A DNA stretch of 64,000 nt from assembly GCA_963966185.1 (NCBI GenBank), contig CAWZYM010000079.1, positions 407,501 through 471,500 on the forward strand, written 5' to 3'. Origin of the DNA: Rhabditoides inermis. Lineage: Eukaryota; Nematoda; Chromadorea; Rhabditida; Rhabditidae. This document shows, piece after piece, positions 37,748 through 56,012 of this stretch. Each line of letters begins with the position of its first letter. Position 1 is the first letter of the stretch. The notes beneath the pieces were generated by a model. The model made no database searches. It saw nothing but the letters and a program-made list of their open reading frames with translations, and was not told where the DNA came from. Made by a program: the position numbers and the translations under genes.

Positions 37748-38603
37748 CATACATGCAGGAAGTACGAGAAGATCCGTGAGTGTGTGACGAGTTGCTCGCT
37801 TCCTATGGAGGATGAGTCCCGGGAGCGCTCGGGCTATCTTCGTCCGTTCTTCCGACGAAACTACGTCAACGAGTTGATCTGCCAGCGACAGTCCAGCGGT
37901 CACTTACTTTTTTGCACGTTATTAACGCGTTAGTGCATAGAAATAGGAGAGAGTGTTCTCATTGGTCAGCGCACTGTTCCGAATCGGCTACGCAAACTTG
38001 CGGCCTGGTCAGCGTGGGGGTATAGCTCAGTGGCAGAGCAATCGGCTGCAGTCCGATAGGTCCCCGGTTCAAATCCGAGTGCCCCCTAAGCTTTTGCGAA
38101 ATTTGTGGCAAATCACCAAGCAATGTTTTGGTAAGAATGGATCATATTTCGTCATTATAATCATTAGTAACATTGTTTACAGGTTTTGAGGAGCATTCTC
38201 AGTGTATTGCAATGAGCGCGCCAGGTCTAGAGAAGTGTGGAGTGACGGAAGAAGTGAACTGGGAGAAGATGGAGCGAGCGAGTGACGAGACATGCCGGTG
38301 GGTGGGATTCAAGGAAAACATATTGTATGTGTTTTGCAGTATTGTGGAGTGCGCCTTGCGAGAAGCCCCTCTCTCGGCGCGACAACAATGCGCGGAGACG
38401 GAAGGAGAGGCCGCGGCCGCAGATGTGAGATGGGGTGTCTACAGGTTGAATCAATCAAATATTATCTTGTCGATTCCGAGTGTTAACAAGTTGAATGCGG
38501 CTTTGTCATTCAGGCAGCCGAGCTGACTCGTCGTCTCGTGTCGGCTTTTCTCCGCGAGAGGATGCCTCTCGTCAGAGTGCAACGCGCCTGCGAAGAACTA
38601 TAA
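37424..38603 (+). CDS. Secreted Cys-rich protein, CPG4-like
   Basis: Six exons with exact phase: 37424-37482, 37524-37664, 37759-37898, 38183-38297, 38340-38424 and 38514-38603. The product is about 209 residues. It starts with a signal peptide (MLWYCTLLIALGPLSATPAR). The mature part has cysteines in the order TACWRECL, GHCRKYEKIRECVTSC, LICQRQ, HSQCIA, LEKCG, ETCRIVECAL and QQC, which resembles the chondroitin proteoglycan 4 / DUF19 type domains of nematode secreted proteins. Assignment is by cysteine pattern only. The second exon uses a TTTGAG acceptor, forced by frame. The gene starts 316 bases after CDC45 on the same strand, but no trans-splice acceptor was seen close to its ATG. A tRNA-Cys lies in intron 3. 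Confidence 0.7.
38016..38087 (+). tRNA. tRNA-Cys (GCA)
   Basis: A 72-base cloverleaf with acceptor GGGGGTA pairing to TGCCCCC and discriminator T. The D arm reads TAGCTCAGTGGCAGAG, the anticodon loop CTGCAGT, and the T loop TTCAAAT. The T stem CCCGG/CCGAG has one C-A mismatch where G would be expected, so the gene may be slightly decayed. It lies on the sense strand within an intron of the CPG4-like gene. Confidence 0.88.
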
Positions 38604-44963
<6,360 letters not shown>

Positions 44964-45735
44964 ATGGCGCATTTATTGGCTTTTATTACCTGGAGGCTCA
45001 CGCAGGTATTTCTCTCAATTGATTTATGTATGCATTGCGGTTTTAATTCGCGTCTCCCTTTCCTTCTTTCGACCTCTCATGTTTCATTTCCAATGCAATT
45101 CAAACGTCCATGTTGCACTGTGATTATGATGTGAAATGTGATTACTGTCATTGGTTCGATACTTTTTACAACCTCCACTTTATGCCTGTGTGAAACTAAT
45201 CCACCTCACATGCACAATCCAGTTGACAACTCACTCAAATAGTCTCTCTCTCTCATTCTCATTTGCATATTTCAATGTGTGTGTGTCACTCCATCAATTT
45301 GAAACGTTTCGATATGCATTTATGTTTACTTTACAGTACTGCAATAACGGGTCATTTCGCCCGTCGTTACTCACTCATTTGTGTATTTCAAATGTCGTAC
45401 AGTTGTGTGATCGTGACTGTGAAAGCTACAAATCCTGACTCATCTTCCCATTTCGACAATTAGAATAGAGAAGGGAAGAGAGAGGAGAGGAGGGGCGTAG
45501 TAACAACATACATTCGCCCCCTTCCTTCCATGTCTCAGCTTATGAGAAACGTGGTCATCGTGCATTTCCGTCGCGTCGATTTATCCTTATCGATTGATTT
45601 ATTGGTTATCGATCGATTTGCAGATGCAATCAGTGCACGGCGGAGGAGGTGGAGCACCGATGCCGCACCCCATGCATCAGCAGATGGACTTCCACCATCA
45701 GGTAGAGAGAGAGAGAGGGGGGGGGGAGGGGGGGG

Positions 45736-45781
<46 letters not shown>

Positions 45782-46968
45782 CCTTCTCTCAGATGCAGCC
45801 CCTTCCGTCCGTGATGATGCCTGGTCAAATGATGCAGGCTCTTCCCCACCACACTATCACCAGCAGTATGAACCGCAGCCAGCGGTGGGTGATATTGATT
45901 TATTGATTATTGATCTCTCTCTCTCTCTCTCTCGCTCTTTACCGTTCCTTGTTTGTTTTCGAGTTTCTATCTATTTTCGAGTTTCTATCCATAATATTCC
46001 AATATCATGATTGGATAGCGATATCTCGTGTTATAAAATACATCACCATACATTTATCAATGATATTCTCATCGACACAAGAAATTTTACGGAATTTATA
46101 AAATAGTATGAGCGTTTTGTGTCTCGGTTGACTTCTCTCTGACTGCCTGCCATTCCAGCTGTGGTGTGTGTCGCGGTTGTCAGTGCAAGCCGTGCGGCGC
46201 GTGCACATACTGCCAGGACTCGCCCCAGTTCGGAGGACCAGGCGTCAAGAAACAGTCCTGCATTGAGAGAAGGTGTCTGCGGGTACTCGAGAACCGGCTA
46301 CAGGTGAGCACGACTACTTTTATATCTTCAGAGAAGATCAAATCATTTCGCATCATTGTGTTTAGCTTGCAAGGTTACTATTACATCGTCTACATCGTAT
46401 ATGCTTATGAATAGTTCTTGATCGTGGTGGGCGTGGCTTGAGTGGGCGTGTTTGCAGCGGGACGCGCCGACGTTCAAGGCGCGTGTGGGGTGCAATGCGT
46501 GCGAGGACTGCCGGATGGCAGACTGCCAGATATGTCTCGTCTGTCTCGACAAGAGGTGAGAGGGACAGTGACAGGGTGACAGTGACAGGGTGACAGTGAC
46601 AGGGTGACAGTGACAGGGTGACAGTGACAGGGTGACAGTGACAGGGTGACAGTGACAGTGTGGCAGTGACAGGGTGGCAGTGACTGGGTGACAGTGACAA
46701 TGACCCTGACAGTTTCCGATACGTGTCACGTTTTTTTCTCGGAAATAGTGACAAAGACGATGTGCACAATGATAATGCAGAATGACATATGTCAATGACA
46801 ATGACAACCCTGTCAGGTTCTTCGACAACCGCTACATGACTGGTGCGATGTGCGCGAAGAAGAGATGCAACAACGCAACTTCGATCGAGCTTCCAGCAGT
46901 GGCTCCCATGCAACACGATATGCACATGCACATGCAGATACAGCAGCAACAACACAGACAGGTGCGGA

Positions 46969-47001
<33 letters not shown>

Positions 47002-48702
47002 TCTCTCTCTCTCTCCTTCTCTCTATCTTTCCCCATCTCGCTAAAGTACATGATTAGGAGAACAGTGTTTGTGCCCACTCGTCATTTCAATGAGATTACG
47101 GTAGCACAGCAGCCCTGACATTTTGTGTATATATGATGCGTGAGTCAGCGTTCATTTGCGTGCAATATCTCGACGATGCATTCCAAAGTTTGGCGAAACA
47201 ATTGTCCGCAGAGTATAATGTATGCATGGCATAATGCACGCAATGAAATGTGAACAAGGGATTCCGATGTCCTTTGGGGTCGATTCCAATGCCCTCAGGC
47301 AGGCACGCTCTACTAAATTCATAACCGATGAGGTGCCATTGTGTCATTGTGTCTTTCTACGTTCTCTTGACATCAGATTCACAAAATGTGCAATCCAATT
47401 CCGGGGGAAAGAGTTATGCAACGCTATTAATGCTACCGTACCTCTCTCTTTTTGTTCGAGCGGGTTACTTGGTAACGCGCCGAAAAAAAGAGGGGGGAGG
47501 GGGAGTAGGCTGTGCGAGATATGAATTATTAGATGAAATTAAACATGAGGTGAAAGCGTCTAGGGATTTATGAACACGAACCGTATTGGTTTTCAAAGTA
47601 CCGTATATGTCTCGTTACCCTACCGTATTCCAGGCGCAGAAGCGAGCCTATGAGCAGATGTCGCCCCACCATCCCATGTCTCCGATGGAAATGCAGATGA
47701 AGCGACGGGCTGAGATGGTCGCGGCCGGATATCCCATGCAGGTGAGGACACGCCCACTCTGGCCACGCCCACTCACCCCGCTTGTTCAGATGCAGCAGCA
47801 GCAGCAGCTGCCGCCGCAGGGCATGATCCACCCGATGCACATGCAGCAGAGGCTCATCGTGCCGCAGGTACGGATCGATTTATTGATTTATTGATTTTGT
47901 AACGTCACATGCCTAGCAGCTAGTTGAGTGGATGGTTTGTAGTAGTTTGCTGTGGTAGTTTGCAGATACTTTTCGGTAGTGATTGGGAGTAACTGGATTT
48001 GGAAGTCAATTCGGAAGTAGTGTGGAGACACCGATCTCTACTCGATGACTGATTCACTGATCATTTTCCACAGATGGCTCCGGCACCGCAGCCGCACTTC
48101 GACCTCCCGGCCGACCAGAATGGAAACAGCCAGCCGGTGCAGATCCAGCACGTGCAGAACAACGGAAACGGTGAGTCTCCCTCTGTGTCTGTATGTCTGT
48201 ATCTCTCCCCCCTCTCCCCCCCTCTCTATCTCTCTCTCTCACCCCCATCTCTCTCTCTCTCTGTCCTCCTATCTCACCTTCCCATTCCAGGCTCCCTCCA
48301 CGAGCACCCTGTCTCGTCTCCGGAGGAGGAACTCGAGCAGTTGGAGCCTATCCAGCAGCAGCAGCAACAGCAGCTGGCCCCGCCCCTCCACGCCCCGCCC
48401 CCTGCCGCGGCCGCGCCCTGCGACGGCTACTTGATGCAGCAGCCGCAGGTCATACCCAACTACGCCCAGCCTGCGCCGTTCGATTTCTACTCGCCCAAGG
48501 TATTGATTGGTTATTGATTTGTATTCTCAACCTACGGTGTACGACGTCTGAGATGCTAATGATTTATCAATCGGTTATTGGTTATTGATTTATCGATTTT
48601 CAGGGCTACTTTGTGGACGAGATAAGCGCGGAGGGTGATCCGTTCCTGCCGCCCTCCTACATGCCCGAGATGAAGAACGCGGTGGTGTTGCAGCCGCTGT
48701 GA
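44964..48702 (+). CDS. Tandem CXXC zinc-finger protein
   Basis: Eleven exons. A short first exon (44964-45005, MAHLLAFITWRLTQ) is followed by a His/Met/Gly-rich segment. The first CXXC finger (exon 46159-46303) reads CGVCRGCQCKPCGACTYC, then FGGPGVKKQSCIERRC. It keeps the FGG and KQ motifs by which CpG-binding fingers contact DNA. A second finger is split between exons 46458-46555 and 46817-46961: CNACEDCRMADCQICLVC, then a block ending CAKKRC, with FFDNRY in place of the FGG segment. The rest is low-complexity, rich in Met, Gln, His and Pro, ending VVLQPL. No PHD, MBD, methyltransferase or dioxygenase motif is present. A nuclear, DNA-binding role is likely; binding of unmethylated CpG by the first finger is family inference. 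Phases agree throughout. The first exon is less certain than the others. Confidence 0.85.
46565..46715. repeat. 14-bp minisatellite
   Basis: About ten copies of GACAGTGACAGGGT fill the intron that splits the second CXXC finger. Confidence 0.9.
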
Positions 48703-49323
48703 TGACGTCATCGATAGTGACATCACTTCCGGTGTGCCCCCCTCGGGGCATACTCATCTAGGCACCGATTCTGTGATGGCTCGAGCCAATCAGGGACTCT
48801 CTCTCTCTCTCCTTCTCAACCTATGCAATCTTCTGTGTCTCTTCTCCTTCTGTGTTTTGTGGTTTGCTCTCCCTCCCTCTCTCTTCCTAGGTTTTGTGTA
48901 GTAGTGATTGGACTGGTTTCCCCCGCGCCAGGCTTTATCCCCGTATGCAAATTTCAGTGGATTTACATATGCACTCACATACACACGCACCCGCCATTCT
49001 GTGATAATCAATGTAGCGAGGAGGCACCAGAGTTCAATTGTAAGTGTGTGAGTAGATAGATTCGGTCCCTCCATAGCCAATCGATACATCGATCGATTAT
49101 CGATTTTCCTTGTTCACAGACACACATAATTTATTTTATATACGGCGAGCATTCGATCTTTGTTGGAGTGGTTCGTGTTACTTTTTGAACGCGACATCCT
49201 TTTGAGTTTCTCTTTTTGAGATTATTCCCTCTTCATTTGATTGTTGTGGTGTGTATGAAATGATGAGACAAATTCAAAGATTTACAATTATTATTTTATT
49301 GTATTGCGATAAATACTTGGAAA
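48703..49323. other. 3' flank between convergent genes
   Basis: Spacer between the CXXC gene (plus) and the receptor-like gene (minus), which end facing each other. No gene was seen. Confidence 0.4.
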
Positions 49324-49695
49324 TTATGGACGATTGCTCAGATGACATCGAGACATCCTCGATCGACGGCCACCAGAGAGAACGTCAGAGCGACGAGAAG
49401 GAGGAAGAGCTGAAAGGGGCAGGGCGTGAAGGGGTGGGGCATTGATGAATCGTCTCAATAGTTGTTTAGTGAGCAGTCGTCTAACCTAGGAACAAGACAA
49501 TATTAGAAACTAGAGAAAGAGTAGCAGAAGTGAGGGGCGGAAGAGTCGATGGGCGTGGCCTACCATCATGCAGTTGTGTTCGTTGACGGCGAACAATCCA
49601 CCCGCCTCCACTGCGAGGTTGTCGTCTGCGAGACGCATCATGAACATCATCAGCTTCAGCTGAAAAGAGGGATCTCTCTCTCTCTCTCTCTCTCC

Positions 49696-49735
<40 letters not shown>

Positions 49736-51653
49736 GTTGCGTGTGATGAAACGTCAACTGCTGTAGGTCGCACACCCTCCGTGCCGCTTCGCGAAACCGA
49801 GATAGCTGAAGTGACATAAGCCCCGCCCATTCCAACCACGCCCACCTGTTTGTTGAGCTTGACGACTGCGATGATCAGCCCAGCACTGGCAAGGAGTAGG
49901 AGGAGAGTGACGAGTGGAGGGAGAAGGGGAAGCGAGCGCCACTAAAGTAGCGAGCCTCTTCCAACTATTCCCAGAATATATGCTGCCTCCAACTACCCAT
50001 GCTTTGCATTTCACCTTCAAACATGTCTTCCAACTTCCTCCAACTACCTCAAAACCGTTTCAAAACTTGCTATTGTCTTCTAATCACTTGGCATGTTTAA
50101 TAGGCTTGTCTTTTTCAGCAGAAGTGAGAGTAGTGAGTTTGAATACATCAGATGCTACCCACACTGTCGCTCCTGTATGCGTGTCTGGCGGTGAGCCCGG
50201 CCCCTCCGACTGCGAGTAGTGGGAGTACGATGAGGGAGGAGGAGAGATGGTCGGATAAAGAGCGGACCGAGTGGTCGATCGCCTGTGGAACACATGAATC
50301 TTCCTTTTCATGCTCTCCTCACATCCATATGATCACATGAATGGATTTTCTTGCCATACATAAAATATAAATAAATACAAGCTTAATACGAGGTGTTTAC
50401 ACCTTCAACAAGTTTTTGTCGCATCACAACTGTTTTCAAAACGACCTTAAAGACGTGTTTTGACGAGACCACAGTTTATTTCCGGTTTTTTTGTTCTGGA
50501 TATATCTGAATAGAACGCTAATTTTCTTTAAAAAGGACTGGCGTAAAAGTAGAGTTCATCTATGAGCATCACATTGTTCTCGCAAATATTCTAAGGAACC
50601 TTTCTCTCAATCGCCTCTTGTAGATTTTAGCGCGCGGGTATTCTTTACACAAACCAACCAGCGCTGCCGCGCTCGTTGTAATTGTTATTGCTTTTACTCA
50701 AGCGGAAATGGCATGAGTGCGTATGCAGGATATTTTGAGCGTTGCACATTGCGTTCACATTCATTGTTCAAGAAATCGAAAAATTAGAATTTTAGAAATA
50801 CCTGATAGCGAAACACGAGATGGTCTATGACAGCGCCTCCACTCGACTGCTTGATGTCGCCCCTGTAAATCTCTCTCCCCCTCTCTCTATTTCTCTCTCT
50901 CTTTCTCTCTTTCTCTCTTTCTCTCTCTCTCCTATGTACCTCAGCTGTCTAGTGTCCACCCACTCTGCCACTACCAGTATCACATAAAGTGAACTAGCAG
51001 CGAGAAGCGAGACGGAGCAGAGAAGGAAGAGCAGACAGTCGAGGAGAACACAGGGCAAACCTGGAGAGAGGAATTAGAGAGAGGGGGGATGAGGGGGGGG
51101 TCTCACCACATCCCAGTATGGTACCCTGTCCGCTCTCCGCATGGGTAAGTGCAATGATGAGTGGTAGAACAACGGACAGGCCAGTTAGGGAGAGTGTGAA
51201 CGAGCTGGAAGGGGAAGTGTTTCGACACATTAGAAGAAATATGGGAAAGAAAGTTCAGCCAATTCAACCAACAAAGTGTTGCACTAGGTTCGACCGGAAA
51301 AGAGATGGGCGGGCTCAAAAGGGGCGTGACCAGACTCACCGCAGCACCCGGCGCTTTTCATCCGCGTGTTTTGGCGTGCTCTCCAGCAGATCACAACATC
51401 TGTAAAAGTGAACTTTTTCTCTTTTCTTCATCACCCAACCTATCAATGAGCGTCGACCGCAGCCAACCAAATCGCATCCAAAGGAAGAGAGACGAGAGGA
51501 TGAGAACTGAACAGGGGCGTGGTCAAAGGGGGCGTGGCTGGCAGACTCACCGAGCATGGTGCGCATCTGCCACACGCGCTGCTCGCCCCAGTGCGAGTCG
51601 CGCAGCCACAGCATCTCGACAAGTACACCGAGCGAGAGGGATTGGACTGCAAG

Positions 51654-51711
<58 letters not shown>

Positions 51712-52473
51712 TCTCTACTCACGCACTGCACTTGCTGCCTGCCAGAAGAATGCGGCTCGTCTCCTGACTGGCCCGGCCTTGGATGAATGTTCTCCCATCC
51801 CGCATAATGAGAGGAGCAGGAGAAGGGGGGAGAGAGGAGAGGACTTGGAGGAGGAGGAGGAGGAGAAGGCGGAGGGCAGTGAGCCGATCTGTGAATCGTA
51901 GAAGGCAAATTACTCGTTTCCTATAGAACTAAGGAACATAGGGTCAGAGAGAATTACAAGAGGCTCACCTAATAATAATAATAATAAGTTTATTACCGTG
52001 TACATTTGGAGAAACAGTTTAATGCAGCAAAATGAGCAATGGCATACGGTATAAGAAAAAAGTGAAAAATGATACAGAAGCATCGAATGTTGACTACAGT
52101 CTCGAATCTTCACCTTGTTTCCGAGTATCCACTGCGGCAGGCTGATGCGGCACGACGCTGGTTTGGTGGATTTAGATGGCTGCAGTCATTGGAGTATTTG
52201 GAATATAGAAATACAACATGCTACCTTGAGGGGAGCTGCAGGCGGCATCTTGCTCAGGTCGGGAATCGAGGCGAGTCGGCGGGATTGCTGCAAGAAGTTC
52301 ACTCAAAACGAGAAGCATATGTTATGAGAGACGATGGAAATCAAACGCCACCATAACGAAAAAATATGACGTGTGTTGCACGAGTTACTTATACATACCT
52401 GCTGTCTCTGCTGCTCCTGCAGCCGCGGAATCACGTCCTGCAGCGACACCTTCTTCGTTAAAGAGCGACTCAT
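49324..52473 (-). CDS. Multi-pass membrane protein, gustatory-receptor-like
   Basis: About 14 exons on the minus strand. The start is MSRSLTKKVSLQDVIPRLQE at 52473. Cytosolic-looking exons follow (about 52300-52110), then hydrophobic segments: PLLLLLSLCGMGEH (51.8 kb), FTLSLTGLSVVLPLIIAL (51.2 kb), LLDCLLFLLCSVSLLAASSL running on to YVILVV (51.0 kb), SLIVLPLLAVGGAGLTA (50.2 kb) and AGLIIAVVKLNKQ (49.9 kb). Near the end, MRLADDNLAVEAGGLFAVNE resembles the region before the last helix of invertebrate gustatory receptors (7tm_7; in nematodes LITE-1, GUR-3 and EGL-47). That would make it a sensory 7TM protein at the plasma membrane. The call rests on topology and one segment. The junction at about 49885 could not be phased and the last exon (49485-49324) is doubtful. 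Confidence 0.45.
50558..50682 (+). repeat. 125-bp dispersed repeat, copy 1
   Basis: Begins ATCTATGAGCATCACATTG and ends near the hairpin-forming CCAGCGCTGCCGCGCT. A second copy of equal length lies at 54079-54203 in the same orientation. This copy sits in an intron of the receptor-like gene. Confidence 0.75.
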
Positions 52474-52638
52474 GGCTGAAAGAACATAAGTCAGTGGACC
52501 AAGCGTTCCTGAACCCCTGAAGTGATGTAACGCGGCAAAAAGGGAATATGTGATCTCGGAATGAATGGTGTGTTTCCTATGGACCACCCTCAGATGTAAA
52601 ACATACAGAGTAAACAATTACATGATAAAAGAAATGTA
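52474..52638. other. Short upstream spacer of the receptor-like gene
   Basis: 165 bases between the receptor-like start and the outer inverted repeat of the transposon-rich block. No motif was recognised. Confidence 0.3.
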
Positions 52639-52639
52639 T

Positions 52640-52735
52640 ACAATAAATGTAAGCGTTTTCTCTCCTGTGCAGCGGGCCAAGAGACACGCACACGAGACCG
52701 GAAGTGCGACGGATGCGGTCACCGGCAGTAATAGG
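52640..52735 (+). repeat. Outer inverted repeat, left arm
   Basis: The arm ends GACGGATGCGGTCACCGGCA on its inner side and starts with AATAAATGTAAGCG. It matches 57592-57685 in inverted orientation over about 90 bases, at roughly 80 percent by eye. Confidence 0.65.
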
Positions 52736-52935
52736 GAGGGAAAGAGGGAGAGAGGGAGAGAGGGAGAGAGGGAGAGGGGGAGAGAGGGAGAGAGGGAGAG
52801 AGGGAGAGAGGGAGAGAGGGAGAGAGGGAGAGAGGGAGAGAGGGAGAGAGGGAGAGAGGGAGAGGGAGAGGGAGAGAGGGAGAGGGAGAGAGGGAGAGGG
52901 AGAGAGAGAGGGAGAGGAGAGAGAGAGAGAAATGT
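52735..52935. repeat. (GGGAGAGA)n tract
   Basis: Purine-rich 8-base tandem repeat starting directly at the inner end of the left outer inverted repeat. Confidence 0.9.
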
Positions 52936-53271
52936 AGAGAGAAGCTGGAGAGACGAGGACTCGCTGAAAACATGCACGAACAACTATACGAAGTTCAAAC
53001 ATGCTCAGTCTCAAGTTCCCTGAGCCATTATGTTGTTATAGACATGTGTACAGCAATGCCGAGCAGACACAAAATTGTGCGGGTTTTTTTCCTAGAAATA
53101 CGTGCGTTTCAGATGAATTAACGATACGGAATAATGGTGATTGGTTGAACGAGGGGATAGTTGGGCAGTCGCATTTTTATTTCCGCAGTTGTTCTCCCGA
53201 CAGTTTCTGCCACATGGCCATACAGCTTGTGCAGCTCCTGGAATCATCTGGGTGGGTCATGCGATATTATT

Positions 53272-53562
53272 ATTATCTTTTAAAAGGACTTCCGTAAGAG
53301 AAGAGTTTGTGTTACTTAACGTAATGCAACAAAAGCTCATGCATTTTATCAATCGAAATAGTAAACAAACCTGCTCTTTCTGCAATAAAAACTAATGCGA
53401 GCAAATGTTGTATGTCGGGAAATTGATTTCGGTATCCGATCGATTATATAACTTGTTGAAGCAGGTTTGTGTACTATTTCGATTGATAAAATGCATCAGC
53501 TTTTGTTGCATTACGTTGAGTAACACAAACTCTTCTCTTACGGAAGTCCTTTTGAAAGATAA
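53272..53562. mobile_element. Foldback (MITE-like) element
   Basis: Arms 53272-53375 and 53460-53562 are inverted copies about 104 bases long with few mismatches; both contain GGACTTCCGTAAGAGAAGAG in opposite orientation. The loop is 84 bases. There is no coding capacity. Such a structure could be a non-autonomous DNA transposon or give a long hairpin RNA. Confidence 0.75.
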
Positions 53563-53771
53563 TGAATGTACTTTTATTGGATTTCATATAAATCTATCTA
53601 CATTAACATGAACCACAAAACATTTTTTTTAAAAGAAATCCAACAGTTCACTCATCTTGTTGAGTCCAAAATTGTATAAAATTTGCAAAAAAAAAGAGTT
53701 TAGGTAAGGCTGATGGGAAAATTTACAATTCCAATGTCATTTTTATGTAAAATCATATATTACAAAAGGTT

Positions 53772-53846
53772 TGTCACCAGCCGGAACCGAACTCGAGCCA
53801 TGTGTCTCAACGGGCGATATCGCTAACCACAACACTACTGTGCGCA
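53772..53846 (-). mobile_element. tRNA-like SINE head
   Basis: The minus strand reads GTGTTGTGGTTAGCGATATC and later CGAGTTCGGTTCCGGCT, which fit A and B boxes at tRNA spacing. The ends do not pair as an acceptor stem, so this is a tRNA-derived repeat rather than a gene. Confidence 0.45.
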
Positions 53847-54078
53847 CGGCAGAACACGCAATCTAAACGATATCAGTGCAATCCACAGGCAGTGCGGATT
53901 GTGCACCTCCTGTCTGCTGGGGGCAGCCGGTGCGCGCCACCCCCCCCCCCCCCCCCTAGAAAACCATCCGTACACGGGGGATTGCCTGCCCCTCAGGGGG
54001 CGCGCGCGCGTATCTCGCTTCCTACAACAGCTAGCGTTACCAAAATCGAAACTTGACCATTTTCTAACATTCTGATAA

Positions 54079-54203
54079 CATCTATCAGCATCACATTGTT
54101 CTCGCAAAGATTCTAAGGGACCTTTCGTTCAGTCGCCTTTTGCCGATTCTAGCGCGCGACTAGGGTTAACACAAACCAACCAGCGCTGCCGCGCTGGTTG
54201 TAA
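54079..54203 (+). repeat. 125-bp dispersed repeat, copy 2
   Basis: Direct-orientation copy of 50558-50682. Its end forms a perfect hairpin, ACCAGCGC-TGCC-GCGCTGGT. It stands about 115 bases before the 42-bp array. Confidence 0.75.
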
Positions 54204-54317
54204 TAGCGTGTTCCAGAATGATAACAAGTATGCTGCCGGCCCTCTCTTCGCGCTTCCGCTCGCCCGCTTCTCTCTGCTTCTGGCCGAACAGAATGTTGTG
54301 AGCGCCGTGAAACTTAC

Positions 54318-55684
54318 GGTAGGAAAATAATTTGACCTGCACCGTTCCCTTAGAATTACGGTAGGAGAATAATTTGATCTGCATCGTCTCCTTAGAACTA
54401 CGGTAGGAGAATAATTTGACCTGCATCGTCCCCTTAGAATTACGGTAGGAGAATAATTTGATCTGCATCGTCTCCTTAGAATCACGGTAGGAGAATAATT
54501 TGACCTGCATCGTCCCCTTAGAATTACGGTAGGAGAATAATTTGACCTGCATCGTCACCTTAGGATTACGGTGTGAGAATAATTTGATCTACATCGTCCC
54601 TTAGAACAACGGTAGGAGAATAATTTGAGCCGCATCGTCTCCTTAGAATTACGGTAGGAGAATAATTTGACCTGCACCGTTCCCTTAGAATTACGGTAGG
54701 AGAATAATTTGATCTGCATCGTCTCCTTAAAATAACGGTAGAAGAATAATTTGACCTGCATCGTCCCCTTAGAATTACGGTAGGAGAATAATTTGATCTG
54801 CATCGTCTCCTTAGAATTACGGTAGGAGAATAATTTGACCTGCATCGTCCCCTTAGAATTACGGTAGGAGAATAAATTGACCTGCATCGTCACCTTAGGA
54901 TTACGGTGTGAGAATAATTTGATCTACATCGTCCCTTAGAACAACGGTAGGAGAATAATTTGATCCGCATCGTCTCCTTAGAATTACGGTAGGAGAATAA
55001 TTTGACCTGCACCGTTCCCTTAGAATTACGGTAGGAGAATAATTTGATCTGCATCGTCTCCTTAGAATAACGGTAGAAGAATAATTTGACCTGCATCGTC
55101 CCCTTAGAATTACGGTAGGAGAATAATTTGACCTGCATCGTCACCTTAGGATTACGGTGTGAGAATAATTTGATCTACATCGTCCCCTTAGAATAACGGT
55201 AGGAGAATAATTTGATCTGCATCGTCTCCTTAGAATTACGGTAGGAGAATAATTTGACCTGCACCGTTCCCTTAGAATTACGGTAGGAGAATAATTTGAT
55301 CTGCATCGTCTCCTTAGAACTACGGTAGGAGAATAATTTGACCTGCATCGTCCCCTTAGAATTACGGTAGGAGAATAATTTGATCTGCATCGTCTCCTTA
55401 GAATAACGGTAGGAGAATAATTTGACTTGCATCGTCCCCTTAGAATTACGGTAGGAGAATAATTTGACCTGCATCGTCCCCTTAGGATTACGGTGTGAGA
55501 ATAATTTGATCTACATCGTCCCTTAGAATAACGGTAGGAGAATAATTTGATCCGCATCGTCTCCTTAGAATTACGGTAGGAGAATAATTTGACCTGCACC
55601 GTTCCCTTAGAATTACGGTAGGAGAATAATTTGACCTGCATCGTCCCCTTAGAATTACGGTAGGAGAATAATTTGATCTGCACC
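54318..55684. repeat. 42-bp tandem array, about 32 copies
   Basis: The unit contains TTACGGTAGGAGAATAATTT followed by GACC or GATC, TGCATCGTC and CCCTTAGAA. Two main variants alternate. A divergent unit with GGATTACGGTGTGAG recurs at about 54572, 54898, 55149 and 55490, which points to higher-order repeats of 6 to 8 units. A 42-base period equals 14 codons, so minus-strand frames stay open and give QVKLFSYRNSKGT repeats; some units have lost a base and shift the frame. A further four units lie at 57425-57595. Confidence 0.95.
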
Positions 55685-55689
55685 AGTCG

Positions 55690-56012
55690 GAGACGCGCCT
55701 ATCGGCGCGCTCCTCCTGGAAGTTTGGGATGAGCAATGTTTGAATGGGGATTGTTGTTAGTACATGACGCGTTGCTTGGAAATAATTGCTTATATATCAT
55801 TGAATGAGTCTGGTTGTGTATGCAACAATTTACTCTTCCACACAACAACAACGGACACAACTGCAACCGATACGAAACAATAGTAGAGAATCGCATACAC
55901 ACAACATAAGAAATGGAACCAATAGAACATACTGATAAAGAAATGTACACCCTAACATACACCCGAAGTATTCCATACAATTCTACAATATTGATACACT
56001 ATTTACATCAAC
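55690..56012. other. Spacer between array and helicase remnant
   Basis: No gene was recognised. It would include the 3' flank of the helicase remnant on the minus strand. No clear Helitron 3' hairpin with CTRR end was identified. Confidence 0.3.

Noticed and set aside
54129..55683. Long minus-strand frames across the 42-bp array, and a CRISPR-like look
   Set aside because: Frames stay open only because the period is 42. There are no unique spacers between conserved repeats, so it is a tandem array and not a CRISPR; the host is an animal.
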